39,987 nt of DNA from an uncultured Candidatus Melainabacteria bacterium (GCA_947570135.1 CANOTP010000011.1:1-39987), one strand, 5' to 3'. Shown: positions 31,237 to 39,957, counted from the first letter of the stretch. Notes: generated from the letters alone by a model not told the origin. Program-made: numbers and translations.

Positions 31237-31851
31237 TTAGTACCAAGAATTAATACAAATATTTGCGTTTTCTTCTAAATCAGGATCACCTTTAGAAATT
31301 TTATTAACAAGAATATTGTTTTTGCGATTAATTAGTTTTTCAACTTCAAGTGACAAACTTTCTGCTCTTTGATTGTTTGAATCAGATAATACTTCATATC
31401 TTTTTGCCATTTCCAAGTCTCCACGTTCTCTGAATTGTGCAGCTTTTGACTTGTTATGTTCAGATAAACCGTGTAAATGTTCAATTTCCTTTTTTAAATT
31501 GAAAATTTGAGTATTCATTTTATCTTCTGTTTTTAAACTTTTAAAAAGTCTGACCAATTTTTTAGCGATGTCGTTATCTGATAAATTTTCCATCATTTTA
31601 TCAAAACCACTTATAAGAAATTGGAAGTTTTCATTAGGATTGTTTCTTGTTTTTTCTCTTAAAAATATCTGAGCACTGCCAAGATTGTCTTCCGGCGGTA
31701 GTATAATAAGTTTTTCTTGAGGGTATCTTACTGTTTTTTGTGAGAATAGTTCTTGGATATTTGCTAATCTTTTACCGTTTTTTACGGCAGTTCTTACATC
31801 AAGATGAGCACCAAAGGATGTTTGCGGGTTGTTGTTTAAATTGCTAATCAT
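31237..31851 (-). CDS. tagged hypothetical protein with coiled coil
   Basis: Function not recognised. A 204-residue soluble protein beginning MISNLNNNPQTSFGAHLD, the tag with core TSFGA after ten residues. Residues about 115-185 are strongly helical and charged and form a likely coiled coil. No enzyme motif, signal or membrane helix is present. A strong GGAGG lies nine bases before the ATG. Its upstream region closely matches that of the ankyrin operon (TGTTACAT, 12 bases, ATAGCAAAA), linking the two by regulation. It ends 38 bases before the zinc-ribbon gene on the same strand, so the two may be co-transcribed. Confidence 0.72.
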   Translation of the reverse strand: MISNLNNNPQTSFGAHLDVRTAVKNGKRLANIQELFSQKTVRYPQEKLIILPPEDNLGSAQIFLREKTRNNPNENFQFLISGFDKMMENLSDNDIAKKLVRLFKSLKTEDKMNTQIFNLKKEIEHLHGLSEHNKSKAAQFRERGDLEMAKRYEVLSDSNNQRAESLSLEVEKLINRKNNILVNKISKGDPDLEENANICINSWY

Positions 31852-31874
31852 AAATATTAATTACCTCCACTGGC

Positions 31875-31903
31875 TATAAACCTTATGAAATATTATTTTG
31901 CTA
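31875..31903 (-). promoter_or_regulatory. TAGCAA promoter of the gene starting at 31851
   Basis: Minus strand: TAGCAA (31898-31903), 17 bases, TTTATA (31875-31880), with the start codon 23 bases further. TGTTACAT lies 12 bases before ATAGCAAAA, as in the ankyrin-operon promoter. Confidence 0.45.
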
Positions 31904-32003
31904 TATTTGTAAAGTAATGTAACAGAAAATCTTACTTGTGAAATTAGAATGTTTTTAAATACTTTATATAATCAAGAGAGATAAAAATAAGAGGACAAGA
32001 GTT

Positions 32004-32399
32004 ATGGCTATTGCAAATTTACACGAAAAGTTGTTATTTTACACACAACAAAAAAGCAGAATATCAATGGCATTATCAGATGTTCAGATGAAACAGTTAT
32101 CTGCAACAAAAACGCAGGCTGTTAAAAATATGGAATACCAAGAGAAATTGAGTGCATTATATTATGATGAAGAATACGGTTTTGGTACTGATGAGTATTC
32201 GGAAATGCTTATAATGCTTCAAAATGAACACGAGTTTGAAATGGGTAATATAACTGCTTGGGAATCTGAGCTTGAGTTACAAAAAGAAAACTTAGAAACT
32301 CAATTAAACGAAATTCAAGGCTATGAAAGCTCATGGCAGAAATTGCTTGGAACATGTATTAAAAACGACTTCAGCTACGGCGGAGGCGGAGGAAAATAG
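32004..32399 (+). CDS. small coiled-coil protein with Gly-rich tail
   Basis: Function not recognised. A 131-residue protein. Residues 1-60 and 75-115 are helical and rich in Gln, Glu, Leu and Met, with heptad-like patterns separated by an acidic Tyr turn (YYDEEYGFGTDEY). It ends in a short flexible GGGGGK. The size, two-helix pattern and lack of signal peptide would suit a small export chaperone or filament-type subunit, but nothing proves it. It lacks the N-terminal tag. AGAGGA precedes the ATG; TATAAT at 31967-31972 is a probable -10. A strong shared terminator follows. Confidence 0.7.
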   Translation: MAIANLHEKLLFYTQQKSRISMALSDVQMKQLSATKTQAVKNMEYQEKLSALYYDEEYGFGTDEYSEMLIMLQNEHEFEMGNITAWESELELQKENLETQLNEIQGYESSWQKLLGTCIKNDFSYGGGGGK

Positions 32400-32402
32400 A
32401 AC

Positions 32403-32442
32403 AAAAAAGGACCCGAAAGCTTTGCTTTCGGGTCCTTTTTTT
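32403..32442. terminator. bidirectional terminator between convergent genes
   Basis: AAAAAAGGACCCGAAAGC (32403-32420) pairs with GCTTTCGGGTCCTTTTTT after a TTT loop. A-run and T-run flanks let it end both the coiled-coil gene and fusA. Confidence 0.93.
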
Positions 32443-32455
32443 ATTAATCCTAAAC

Positions 32456-34543
32456 CTATGCTTTAGCACCTGATTTAGAGATGATTTCTTCTTCGATATT
32501 TCTTGGAACTTGTTCATAGCATTTAAATTCCATAGAGAAAGTACCGCGGCCTTGAGTGTTAGAACGTAAGTCAGTAGCATAACCGAACATATTTGCAAGA
32601 GGAACTAAAGCTCTTACAATTACGTTGCCGGTGTTACCCATAGGTTCTTGACCTTCAACTCTACCACGTCTTCTTGAGATATCACCGATGATAGTACCTG
32701 TAAATTCGTCAGGAATTTCGATTTCAACTTTCATCATAGGTTCTAAGATACAAGGTTGAGCTTTTTTAGTACCTTCTTTGATTGCCATAGAACCGGCAAT
32801 TTTGAACGCCATTTCAGAAGAGTCGACTTCGTGGTATGATCCGTCGTAAAGTTCAACTTTAACGTCAATCATCGGATATCCTGCTAAGATACCGCCTTCA
32901 AGAGCTTCTTCCATACCTTTTCTTGCAGGTTCGATGTATTCTTTAGGAATAGCACCACCGACGATTTTGTTTTCGAATACGAATCCTGCATTTTCTTCAG
33001 CAGGAGAGATTCTGATTTTAACGTGACCGTATTGACCTTTACCACCTGATTGACGAGCGAATTTAGAGTCTTGATCAGCGTTTCCGCGGATAGTTTCACG
33101 GTAAGCAACCTGAGGTTTACCAATGTTAGCTTCAACTTTGAATTCTCTTAACATACGGTCAACAATGATATCAAGGTGAAGTTCACCCATACCTGAGATA
33201 ATTGTTTGACCTGTTTCTTCATCAGATTTAACTCGGAAAGAAGGATCTTCTTCTGCAAGTTTTTGAAGAGCGATGCCCATTTTATCCTGGTCAGCTTTTG
33301 TTTTCGGTTCAATAGCAACAGAGATAACAGGTTCAGGGAAAGTCATTCTTTCTAAGATAATAGGTGCTTTTTCGTCACATAATGTGTCACCTGTTGTAGT
33401 ATCTTTTAATCCAACAGCAGCACAGATGTCGCCTGCGTAAACTTCTGATTCTTCTTGTCTTTGATCAGCGTACATACGAACCAATCTTGAGATACGTTCT
33501 TTTTTACCGTTAGTTGAGTTTAGAACGTAAGAACCTGAGGTGATAATACCAGAATATACTCTTAAGAAAGTTAAACGACCAACGAACGGGTCTGTCATAA
33601 CTTTGAATGATAAAGCTGAGAACGGTTCAGTATCAGAAGAATGACGTTCTGTTTTAGTACCGTCTTCCAATTCACCTTCAATAGCTTTAACATCAACAGG
33701 TGATGGCATATAGTCAACAACGTTGTTTAACAATAATTGAACACCTTTATTTTTGAATGCTGTACCGCAGCAAACAGGAACGATTTTGTTATCGCAAACT
33801 GCTTTTCTTAATACTGCTTTTAATTCCTCAACTGTGATTGAATCAGGATCTTCGAAGAATTTTTCCATTAAAGTGTCATCTTCAGATGCGATAGCTTCAA
33901 CCATAGCATCGTGGTATTCTTTAGCTTTTTCAGCCATATCCGCAGGAATATCTTCTTCTCTGATATCTGTACCTAAATCGTTAGTATAAATTTCGGCTTT
34001 CATAGTCATTAAGTCGATTAAGCCTGTAAATTTATCTTCAGCACCGATAGGTAATTGGATAGGAACAGCATTAGCACCTAATCTGTTTTTGATTTGGTCA
34101 ACTACACGATAGAAATCAGCACCTGTTCTGTCCATTTTGTTAACGAAAACCATACGAGGAACTTCGTAACGGTTTGCTTGACGCCAAACTGTTTCAGATT
34201 GAGATTGAACACCGCCGACAGCACAAAATACTGCAACAACACCGTCTAATACACGAAGAGAACGTTCAACTTCGATTGTAAAGTCAACGTGGCCCGGGGT
34301 GTCGATGATGTTGATTTGGTGATCTTTCCAAGAAGCTGTTACTGCTGCTGATTGGATTGTAATACCGCGTTCTTTTTCTTGTTCCATAAAGTCTGTTACA
34401 GCTGCACCATCGTGAGTTTCACCGATTTTGTGAGTTTTACCGGTGTAAAACAAGATACGTTCTGTTGTAGTTGTTTTACCTGCGTCGATGTGGGCTGCAA
34501 TACCAATGTTTCTGATTTTTTCCAATGGAGTTTTTCTAGCCAT
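32456..34543 (-). CDS. fusA: translation elongation factor G
   Basis: A 695-residue EF-G, full length. The G domain shows [19 protein letters not shown] (P-loop), [18 protein letters not shown] (switch I), [10 protein letters not shown] and [13 protein letters not shown] (NKxD). Domains II-V follow, with domain IV containing [13 protein letters not shown] and domain [14 protein letters not shown] and [12 protein letters not shown]. It catalyses GTP-driven translocation on the ribosome. It stands alone here rather than in the rpsL-rpsG-fusA-tuf cluster, so it could be a second copy or a relocated fusA; the sequence looks like a canonical housekeeping EF-G. AAGGA lies before the ATG. Codon use is biased as in pgk. 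Confidence 0.97.
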   Translation of the reverse strand: MARKTPLEKIRNIGIAAHIDAGKTTTTERILFYTGKTHKIGETHDGAAVTDFMEQEKERGITIQSAAVTASWKDHQINIIDTPGHVDFTIEVERSLRVLDGVVAVFCAVGGVQSQSETVWRQANRYEVPRMVFVNKMDRTGADFYRVVDQIKNRLGANAVPIQLPIGAEDKFTGLIDLMTMKAEIYTNDLGTDIREEDIPADMAEKAKEYHDAMVEAIASEDDTLMEKFFEDPDSITVEELKAVLRKAVCDNKIVPVCCGTAFKNKGVQLLLNNVVDYMPSPVDVKAIEGELEDGTKTERHSSDTEPFSALSFKVMTDPFVGRLTFLRVYSGIITSGSYVLNSTNGKKERISRLVRMYADQRQEESEVYAGDICAAVGLKDTTTGDTLCDEKAPIILERMTFPEPVISVAIEPKTKADQDKMGIALQKLAEEDPSFRVKSDEETGQTIISGMGELHLDIIVDRMLREFKVEANIGKPQVAYRETIRGNADQDSKFARQSGGKGQYGHVKIRISPAEENAGFVFENKIVGGAIPKEYIEPARKGMEEALEGGILAGYPMIDVKVELYDGSYHEVDSSEMAFKIAGSMAIKEGTKKAQPCILEPMMKVEIEIPDEFTGTIIGDISRRRGRVEGQEPMGNTGNVIVRALVPLANMFGYATDLRSNTQGRGTFSMEFKCYEQVPRNIEEEIISKSGAKA

Positions 34544-34639
34544 TTTTTCTTTTTCCTTTTTATTTATATGTGTACATCGCTATTTTATATTTAGCCTCAC
34601 ATTAATTATTTCATAAACATGATATTTTTCAAATATAAT

Positions 34640-34648
34640 TGCTATAAA
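34640..34648 (+). promoter_or_regulatory. extended -10 of the M20 peptidase gene
   Basis: TGCTATAAA (34640-34648) fits an extended -10 (TGnTATAAT-like), 45 bases before the ATG at 34694. No good -35 is visible, as expected for extended -10 promoters. TATAAT also occurs at 34634-34639. Confidence 0.35.
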
Positions 34649-34693
34649 ATTAAGATGTGTTATTATATTATTGGAATTAGCAAGGAGCTTTTT

Positions 34694-35860
34694 ATGGAAT
34701 TAAAAGAATTAAGAAATACAAACGAATTGGTTGACTTATTCTGTACAATGGCAGAAATCCCGTCACCGTCGCTAAAAGAAGAAAAAATTATTGAATGGAT
34801 TTGTGATTATTGTAAGCAGAACGGATTAAAATATGATACAGATGATTACAAAAATATTTATATAACCGTTGATGCTACAGATGATACTAAAGAATCAGTT
34901 TTATTATCTTCGCATATGGACGTAATCGGAGATGATTCACCGATTGAAGTACGCTTGGAAGGTGATTTGATTAAGGCAAACGATAGAACTTTAGGTGCTG
35001 ATGATAAAGCAGGGATTGCAAATGCTCTTTATTTTGCAAAAGAGTTAAATAAAAGAACCGATTTAAAACATGGCGGGTTAGAGATTTTGTTTACAAGAGA
35101 TGAAGAAAGCGGCATGACAGGTATTAAAAATGCTGATTTTTCAAGATTAAAATCAAAATATGTTCTGGTTTTAGATAGTGATGCTTTGGGTCAATGTTTA
35201 ATCGCAGGTGCAAGTTATGTAACAGCAGATTTAAGAGTAAAAGCTTTTAAAGGCGGTCATTCGGGAAATGATATCGGAGATAATACAAGAGAAAATGCTG
35301 CAAAACTTATAGCGGATTTGGTTTCGGTAATGCCGCAAGGTGTGTTTTATTCAGAGGATGGTCAGGTTGTTACATCTTGTAATTTAGGCGGAATCGCTGC
35401 AGGTGATGTTAATGTTACAAACATTATAAATACTGATGCACGTGCAACTTATTCTATCAGAAGTTCAAATAAAGAAAAAGAAAATGAACTTATTGAATCT
35501 ATGGAGTACGCAGTTGAAGTATTTAATAAGGAATATGATGAGGATGTTGCAAGGGCAGAAATTATTTTTACCGAAAAAATGCCTATGTTTGAAAAAAATG
35601 AAGATGAATATCTTCCTATTTTGTTTGAAGCGGTAGCAAGAAAAGTCGGGATAGAACCTGAAATTTCAACATTTCACGCAGGTGCAGAAACCCATATTTA
35701 TGCAAACAGAGTTAATGCTAAGGGTGAAAAATTCTCACCATACCTGCTTGGACTTGCAACGGTTTGCAATATGCACTCTGATAAAGAATACGTTGATTAC
35801 AAAACAATGCTCAAAGGGCAGGAAATTTTAAAAGAGTTGTTTGAAGCTTATAACAAATAA
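34694..35860 (+). CDS. M20 family tripeptidase-like metallopeptidase (PepT-like)
   Basis: A 388-residue cytoplasmic dizinc aminopeptidase of the M20 family. Zinc and catalytic residues are visible: His74 and Asp76 in SSHMDV, the bridging Asp in LGADDKAG (about 103), the catalytic Glu pair in TRDEESGM (137-138), Asp in VLDSDAL and a C-terminal His in FHAGAETHIY. GGHSGNDIGDNTRENA is the dimerisation-domain motif typical of PepT and related enzymes. It probably trims peptides or tripeptides. The ATG at 34694 is preferred to 34619 since AAGGAG lies seven bases upstream and the domain starts there. It is divergent from fusA and followed by a terminator. Confidence 0.9.
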   Translation: MELKELRNTNELVDLFCTMAEIPSPSLKEEKIIEWICDYCKQNGLKYDTDDYKNIYITVDATDDTKESVLLSSHMDVIGDDSPIEVRLEGDLIKANDRTLGADDKAGIANALYFAKELNKRTDLKHGGLEILFTRDEESGMTGIKNADFSRLKSKYVLVLDSDALGQCLIAGASYVTADLRVKAFKGGHSGNDIGDNTRENAAKLIADLVSVMPQGVFYSEDGQVVTSCNLGGIAAGDVNVTNIINTDARATYSIRSSNKEKENELIESMEYAVEVFNKEYDEDVARAEIIFTEKMPMFEKNEDEYLPILFEAVARKVGIEPEISTFHAGAETHIYANRVNAKGEKFSPYLLGLATVCNMHSDKEYVDYKTMLKGQEILKELFEAYNK

Positions 35861-35866
35861 TTATTT

Positions 35867-35897
35867 AAAAAACCCTCTCAATTTGAGAGGGTTTTAA
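35867..35897. terminator. bidirectional terminator
   Basis: AAAACCCTCTCAA (35869-35881) pairs with TTGAGAGGGTTTT (35883-35895), flanked by A/T-rich sequence on both sides. It lies between the convergent peptidase and glucanotransferase genes and can serve both. Confidence 0.9.
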
Positions 35898-35898
35898 T

Positions 35899-37851
35899 TT
35901 ATGATTTTAATATGGTTTCGTATTTTTGTAAATTATCAATGATTTCTTGAATATTTTCAGGGTTACTTGGCGATATTTCATTGTCGCTTAATCCTTGATT
36001 GTGGGCTTTTTTAATGTTCTCCCAATCGGATTTTGCCTGTACTGCTATTTTTAGAATTTCGGGCATATTTATTGCTGTCGGATTTTCGCTTGCAAGATTT
36101 TCGTAGTATGTGTCTTCGTAATCCTTGTTTAGACGAAGTTTCCAGTTTGTGTTATTTTCTTCTCCCGCAATGTTGTATCGTTTATCTATTCCGAAAAAGT
36201 CGGCAAATGATATTTGAACTTTTTTGCAGGTTAAAAATAGTTCCGCAAATTTTGCTTTAACTCTTTCCATATCGTTTTTGTCGATTTTTTCACAGAATGC
36301 GTTGCGCTGTTCTGCTCTTTTAGGGTTTGAGTTTAATAATCCCGCAAGATAAAAAATATTCCAGGCATCGTTGTGTCTTATCCAATCTTGTTTTAACATT
36401 GTATTTGCGGGTGTTGAATCGTGTGAGCCGACTAAGCCCCAGTTCTCTGTATTCTTGAGTTTTTCTCCGCGCATATATTCAAGCTGGGTTATACCCGGTA
36501 AGTTATGCTGCTTGTGATAAATTTCTTCAAATGTCGGAGTTTCCGTAACCAAGTCTTCCCATACGGGATCATTTTGGTTAAGTCCGTGTTCTTCAAGTGT
36601 CGGTAAAATTATTTCATCCAAAACTCGTTTATAATTGCCGTTTGTATCAATATTTGGAATATTTGAAATGTTATCACCTTTAAATTGACTTAAATCAATA
36701 CTTTCACCTACAACTTTAATGGAATTTTCAGCATAAATATACGGGTCGATTAATCCTAAAGCGTGGTCAATACGTACATTTTCACAATCTTCCAACGCAT
36801 CGTCAAGTTTTTTCTTTAAGTATTTCCCTGCATCTCCCAAGCTTCCGTCAGGATTAAATAATTTGTCAGGATTAAGTAAAGGGATTTCCCATAATTGCGG
36901 ACCGTATTTACCACCGTAAGGACAGCCCATTTTATAATCTTTCAGAAATAAATCCTGATTTGCCCATTCATCCGATCTTGAAAATCCGACAAGTAAATCA
37001 TTTATGTATTTAAAATCCAAATCTTTGCGGAAGTTTTTGTTTTCTTTTATTTGTTTATCAACAAGAAATTGTGAGAATATATAGCTTTCAAAGTCCGCTT
37101 TATTTCTTGTTGTGATTTTTTTGTAACGGGAAATTGCTTCATTGTTGCCGGCTTCCAGGTCTTTAATTAAATTACGGTCAATATCATCCCATTTTTGGAA
37201 ATTATTTGTCGCGTACATTTTTGATAAAACGTCAAATAATGCGTCTTTATAAACTTCATTACCTTTTTTCTTTTTAAATTCATTAAATTCTTCGTTTAAT
37301 CTGATTGCATTGGGATCGTTTTCTTCCAATTTTTGTTTAAAGTTTTCGTTTGCAATTTTTATTAAATATTTGTGATTTGCAAATGCGTCTTGGAAAAGTG
37401 ATTCCGAATAATTTTTATCGTTTTTTTGAGGTTCGTTTGCGACAGCTTTTATATCATCTTTATTTAAAATATTTGCAAAATTTTTAGTTGTTAATTGTTC
37501 AAAATCCAAAAATAAATTATTTCTGGTCGATATTGTTGATAAATATGGTGAGCGGTGTTGGGCATCACGAATTACACCGATTGGTCCTAATTGGTTTGAA
37601 TTAAAGCCGTGCAGGATTTCAAACGGGATAAGTTGAGCTGCAACATTACCAAAAGGTGAACCGACACCCGTATCATGTTTTGATTCAGGGTAACTTGTGC
37701 CGTGAAGAATCATTGCAACTTCTTTTGTTCCTAAATAGTCAAGTGCAGGTTTTATTGCATTATTTTGGTAATCAAATTCTTCTGATTTTGTTAATTTTCG
37801 TTCAAACCCGATGTTTCTTTCATTTACTGAATTAATTCCGTAAATTCGCAT
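35899..37851 (-). CDS. malQ: tagged GH77 4-alpha-glucanotransferase (amylomaltase-like)
   Basis: A 650-residue GH77-like protein. Conserved pieces include the early SPFGNVAAQLIPFEIL region, WEIPLLNPDKL, NVRIDHALGLIDPYIYAEN (catalytic nucleophile Asp near residue 360), the acid/base segment WEDLVTETPTFEEIYHKQ with NLPGITQLEY, and VGSHDSTPANTM. It transfers glucan chains between maltodextrins. Several motifs diverge from standard MalQ (HDST instead of HDNxT) and a helical insertion occupies about 150-270, so substrate preference may differ. The first 18 residues, MRIYGINSVNERNIGFER, are the tag found on other proteins here and not on standard MalQ. No other glycogen gene lies in the window. Confidence 0.82.
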   Translation of the reverse strand: MRIYGINSVNERNIGFERKLTKSEEFDYQNNAIKPALDYLGTKEVAMILHGTSYPESKHDTGVGSPFGNVAAQLIPFEILHGFNSNQLGPIGVIRDAQHRSPYLSTISTRNNLFLDFEQLTTKNFANILNKDDIKAVANEPQKNDKNYSESLFQDAFANHKYLIKIANENFKQKLEENDPNAIRLNEEFNEFKKKKGNEVYKDALFDVLSKMYATNNFQKWDDIDRNLIKDLEAGNNEAISRYKKITTRNKADFESYIFSQFLVDKQIKENKNFRKDLDFKYINDLLVGFSRSDEWANQDLFLKDYKMGCPYGGKYGPQLWEIPLLNPDKLFNPDGSLGDAGKYLKKKLDDALEDCENVRIDHALGLIDPYIYAENSIKVVGESIDLSQFKGDNISNIPNIDTNGNYKRVLDEIILPTLEEHGLNQNDPVWEDLVTETPTFEEIYHKQHNLPGITQLEYMRGEKLKNTENWGLVGSHDSTPANTMLKQDWIRHNDAWNIFYLAGLLNSNPKRAEQRNAFCEKIDKNDMERVKAKFAELFLTCKKVQISFADFFGIDKRYNIAGEENNTNWKLRLNKDYEDTYYENLASENPTAINMPEILKIAVQAKSDWENIKKAHNQGLSDNEISPSNPENIQEIIDNLQKYETILKS

Positions 37852-37949
37852 TGAATATCCCTTTTATTTTACTTAACTCTTTTACTTATAGTATTACAAA
37901 GTTGAAAAATAAAAAATTTTATTATACTTTTGTTACAAATTTATATAAA

Positions 37950-37979
37950 TTGTGATTTTTCTAGTAAAATAAGTATATT
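37950..37979 (+). promoter_or_regulatory. promoter of the AMP-ligase gene
   Basis: TTGTGA (37950-37955) and TATATT (37974-37979) are 18 bases apart, 33 bases before the start codon at 38013. Matches are reasonable. Confidence 0.4.
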
Positions 37980-38012
37980 GTTTATTATTGGAGTTAGGTT
38001 AGGGGTAAAAAT

Positions 38013-39695
38013 ATGAAATATGAAAATGTACTTACCTTATTGGAAGAAATTACCATTCATAACGGAGAAAAGGTTTCTTTGGGTATTAAGACAAAATGGG
38101 GTTGGAACGAGTTTACCTACAAAGGTTTAGGTCTATTGTCAAGACGCTTGGGAGCTTACCTTATTGATGAATTACAAGTTCAAAGAGGTGATAGATTAGT
38201 TATTTTATCAGAATCAAAACCGGAATACGGTGCATGTGTGTTTGGTTCTGTGTTAGCAGGCATGACAACCGTTCCTTTAGATAATAAACTGACTATTTTT
38301 GAAATGCATTCGATTTTATCAGATTGCGAACCAACGGTTATTCTTTGTTCAAGTTCGTATATTGAAAAAGCGAAAGAATTAAAAAATAAAATTTCTTCAA
38401 TTAAGCATATAATTCTTATGGATTCATCTGTGTACGAAGATATTAATATTCCGAGTTTGTATTCAATCCCTGAAAATTATCAGGCAAAATGGAGAAGACG
38501 TCCATTGAGCGCTACAGCTTTTATTATTTATACCTCAGGAACGACAGGAGCGCCAAAAGGGGTTGAAATTACCTTTAAGAATATGCTATCTCAAATGCAT
38601 GATCTGCGGATTGCTCTTAAACAGATTTTAGGAGAAGGTCAGGAAATGAGAATGCTTTCAATTCTTCCTATGAACCATTTATTTGAACTAACGGTCGGGT
38701 TTTTCATTTTCCTTCACCACGGGTATTCGATATATTATCCTCAAAGTCTTAAGCCAAAAGATATTATGGATGTAATGACCGAGAAAAAAGTTCGGTTTAT
38801 GATTACGGTTCCTGCGTTTTTGAAACTTCTAAAATCCTCAATCGAATCTGAAATCAGTAAAAAATCACCGTTGGTTAAAAATATTTTTAGTTTAAATTTA
38901 AAAGTAGCAAAATTATTACCTTTAAAGATGAGAAAATACTTATTCAAGCCTATTCATGCTAAATTTGGAGGAGAGTTTTTCGGATGTATTTCAGGGGGAG
39001 CACCTCTTGATCCGATTGTCGGTGATTTCTTTGAAAATATCGGTATCAGGATCTTTCAAGGATACGGTCTGTCTGAAACAAGCCCTGTTGTTGCAGTGAA
39101 TCGCGGAAAATACATTGATAACAAATCAGTCGGTCCTGTTTTGGATTCGTATGAAGCAAAAATTGATGAAACTACAGGCGAATTAATGTTAAAAGGTCCA
39201 TCTGTTATGAAGGGTTATTATAAACGCGAGGATTTAACCGCTGAAGTATTAGAGTCTGACGGTTGGCTTCATACGGGTGATATTGCAAGAATCAATAAAC
39301 ATGGACTCATTTTTATCACAGGCAGGATTAAAAATATGATTGTTCTGTCAGGCGGTAAGAAAGTTTTTCCTGAAGAAATTGAAACTGTTCTGGAACAAAG
39401 CAGAAATTTTGCCGAAGTCTGTGTGTCAGGCATGACAAGAAGTTTTGGGGAAAAAGACGGTTGCGAAGAAATCGTTGCAATAATTGTACCGACAGCAGAT
39501 TATGCGGCAAACTTTAAAGATTTTGTCCAAATGGAAAAAGCGGTGAAAGATGAAGTGAAACATTTATCAACACAGCTTGCACCTTACAAGCGTCCGATAA
39601 ATATTATTGTAAGAGAAGAAAGCCTGCCGAGAACGACAACAAGAAAATTAAAACGTAATGAAATTAAAAAAATTCTTTGCGATTGTGTCAAATGA
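38013..39695 (+). CDS. AMP-forming long-chain acyl-CoA synthetase-like ligase
   Basis: A 560-residue member of the ANL adenylating superfamily. FIIYTSGTTGAPKGVE (about residues 169-184) is the P-loop-like A3 motif. It is followed by LPMNHLFELTVGF, GGAPLDPIVGDFF, FQGYGLSETSPVVAVN (A5), DGWLHTGDIARINKHG with ITGRIKNMIVLSGGKKVFPEEIE (A7-A8), and the C-terminal lysine region RTTTRKLKRNEI (A10). It activates a carboxylate, most likely a fatty acid, with ATP and loads it on CoA or ACP. Acyl-ACP synthetase is the main alternative. Length is normal for shorter FadD-type enzymes. A purine-rich AGGTTAGGGG precedes the ATG. A terminator follows; it is monocistronic. Confidence 0.92.
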   Translation: MKYENVLTLLEEITIHNGEKVSLGIKTKWGWNEFTYKGLGLLSRRLGAYLIDELQVQRGDRLVILSESKPEYGACVFGSVLAGMTTVPLDNKLTIFEMHSILSDCEPTVILCSSSYIEKAKELKNKISSIKHIILMDSSVYEDINIPSLYSIPENYQAKWRRRPLSATAFIIYTSGTTGAPKGVEITFKNMLSQMHDLRIALKQILGEGQEMRMLSILPMNHLFELTVGFFIFLHHGYSIYYPQSLKPKDIMDVMTEKKVRFMITVPAFLKLLKSSIESEISKKSPLVKNIFSLNLKVAKLLPLKMRKYLFKPIHAKFGGEFFGCISGGAPLDPIVGDFFENIGIRIFQGYGLSETSPVVAVNRGKYIDNKSVGPVLDSYEAKIDETTGELMLKGPSVMKGYYKREDLTAEVLESDGWLHTGDIARINKHGLIFITGRIKNMIVLSGGKKVFPEEIETVLEQSRNFAEVCVSGMTRSFGEKDGCEEIVAIIVPTADYAANFKDFVQMEKAVKDEVKHLSTQLAPYKRPINIIVREESLPRTTTRKLKRNEIKKILCDCVK

Positions 39696-39712
39696 TTTTT
39701 TTGATGTAAAAT

Positions 39713-39745
39713 AAATGGTGTAAATAATATATTTACACCATTTTT
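39713..39745 (+). terminator. hairpin terminator after the ligase gene
   Basis: AAATGGTGTAAATA (39713-39726) pairs perfectly with TATTTACACCATTT (39730-39743) around a three-base loop, with a few more T's. It separates the ligase gene from tRNA-Pro. Confidence 0.75.
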
Positions 39746-39760
39746 AAAAATTTTATATAG

Positions 39761-39837
39761 CGGGATGTAGCGCAGCTTGGTAGCGCACTTCGTTCGGGAC
39801 GAAGGGGCCGCAGGTTCAAATCCTGTCATCCCGACCA
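39761..39837 (+). tRNA. tRNA-Pro(CGG)
   Basis: A complete cloverleaf of 77 bases. The acceptor CGGGATG pairs with CATCCCG, and the D arm contains GCGCAGCTTGGTAGCGC. The anticodon stem CTTCG/CGAAG carries loop TTCGGGA with anticodon CGG, and the T arm is GCAGG-TTCAAAT-CCTGT. CCA is encoded. It reads the Pro codon CCG. Confidence 0.95.
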
Positions 39838-39840
39838 TTT

Positions 39841-39869
39841 AAAAGACTCGTTAAGAGTCTTTTTTTTTA
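39841..39869. terminator. tRNA-Pro terminator
   Basis: AAAAGACTC and GAGTCTTTT form a short stem around a small GTTAA-type loop, followed by a run of nine to ten T's. It lies immediately after the tRNA CCA end. Confidence 0.85.
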
Positions 39870-39870
39870 T

Positions 39871-39941
39871 GTATGCCAGGATTACATCCTGAGCACGCAC
39901 GCGATTTTTAACGCTTACGCTAAAAATCAGCTGGCTGCATA
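39871..39941. repeat. nested inverted repeat
   Basis: Three inverted pairs are nested or adjacent. GTATGC...GCATAC form the outer arms (39871-39941), AGGATTACATCCT is a small palindrome near 39878-39890, and GATTTTTAACG...CGCTAAAAATC is an inner hairpin (39903-39928). It is GC-richer than its surroundings and may be a dispersed palindromic element or a terminator of the leftward gene. Copy number cannot be judged from one occurrence. Confidence 0.4.
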
Positions 39942-39957
39942 CCTCTCTCGTACGGGC

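Noticed and set aside
38741-38947. Small frame opposite the ligase gene.
   Set aside because: Shadow of a conserved gene with no independent support.
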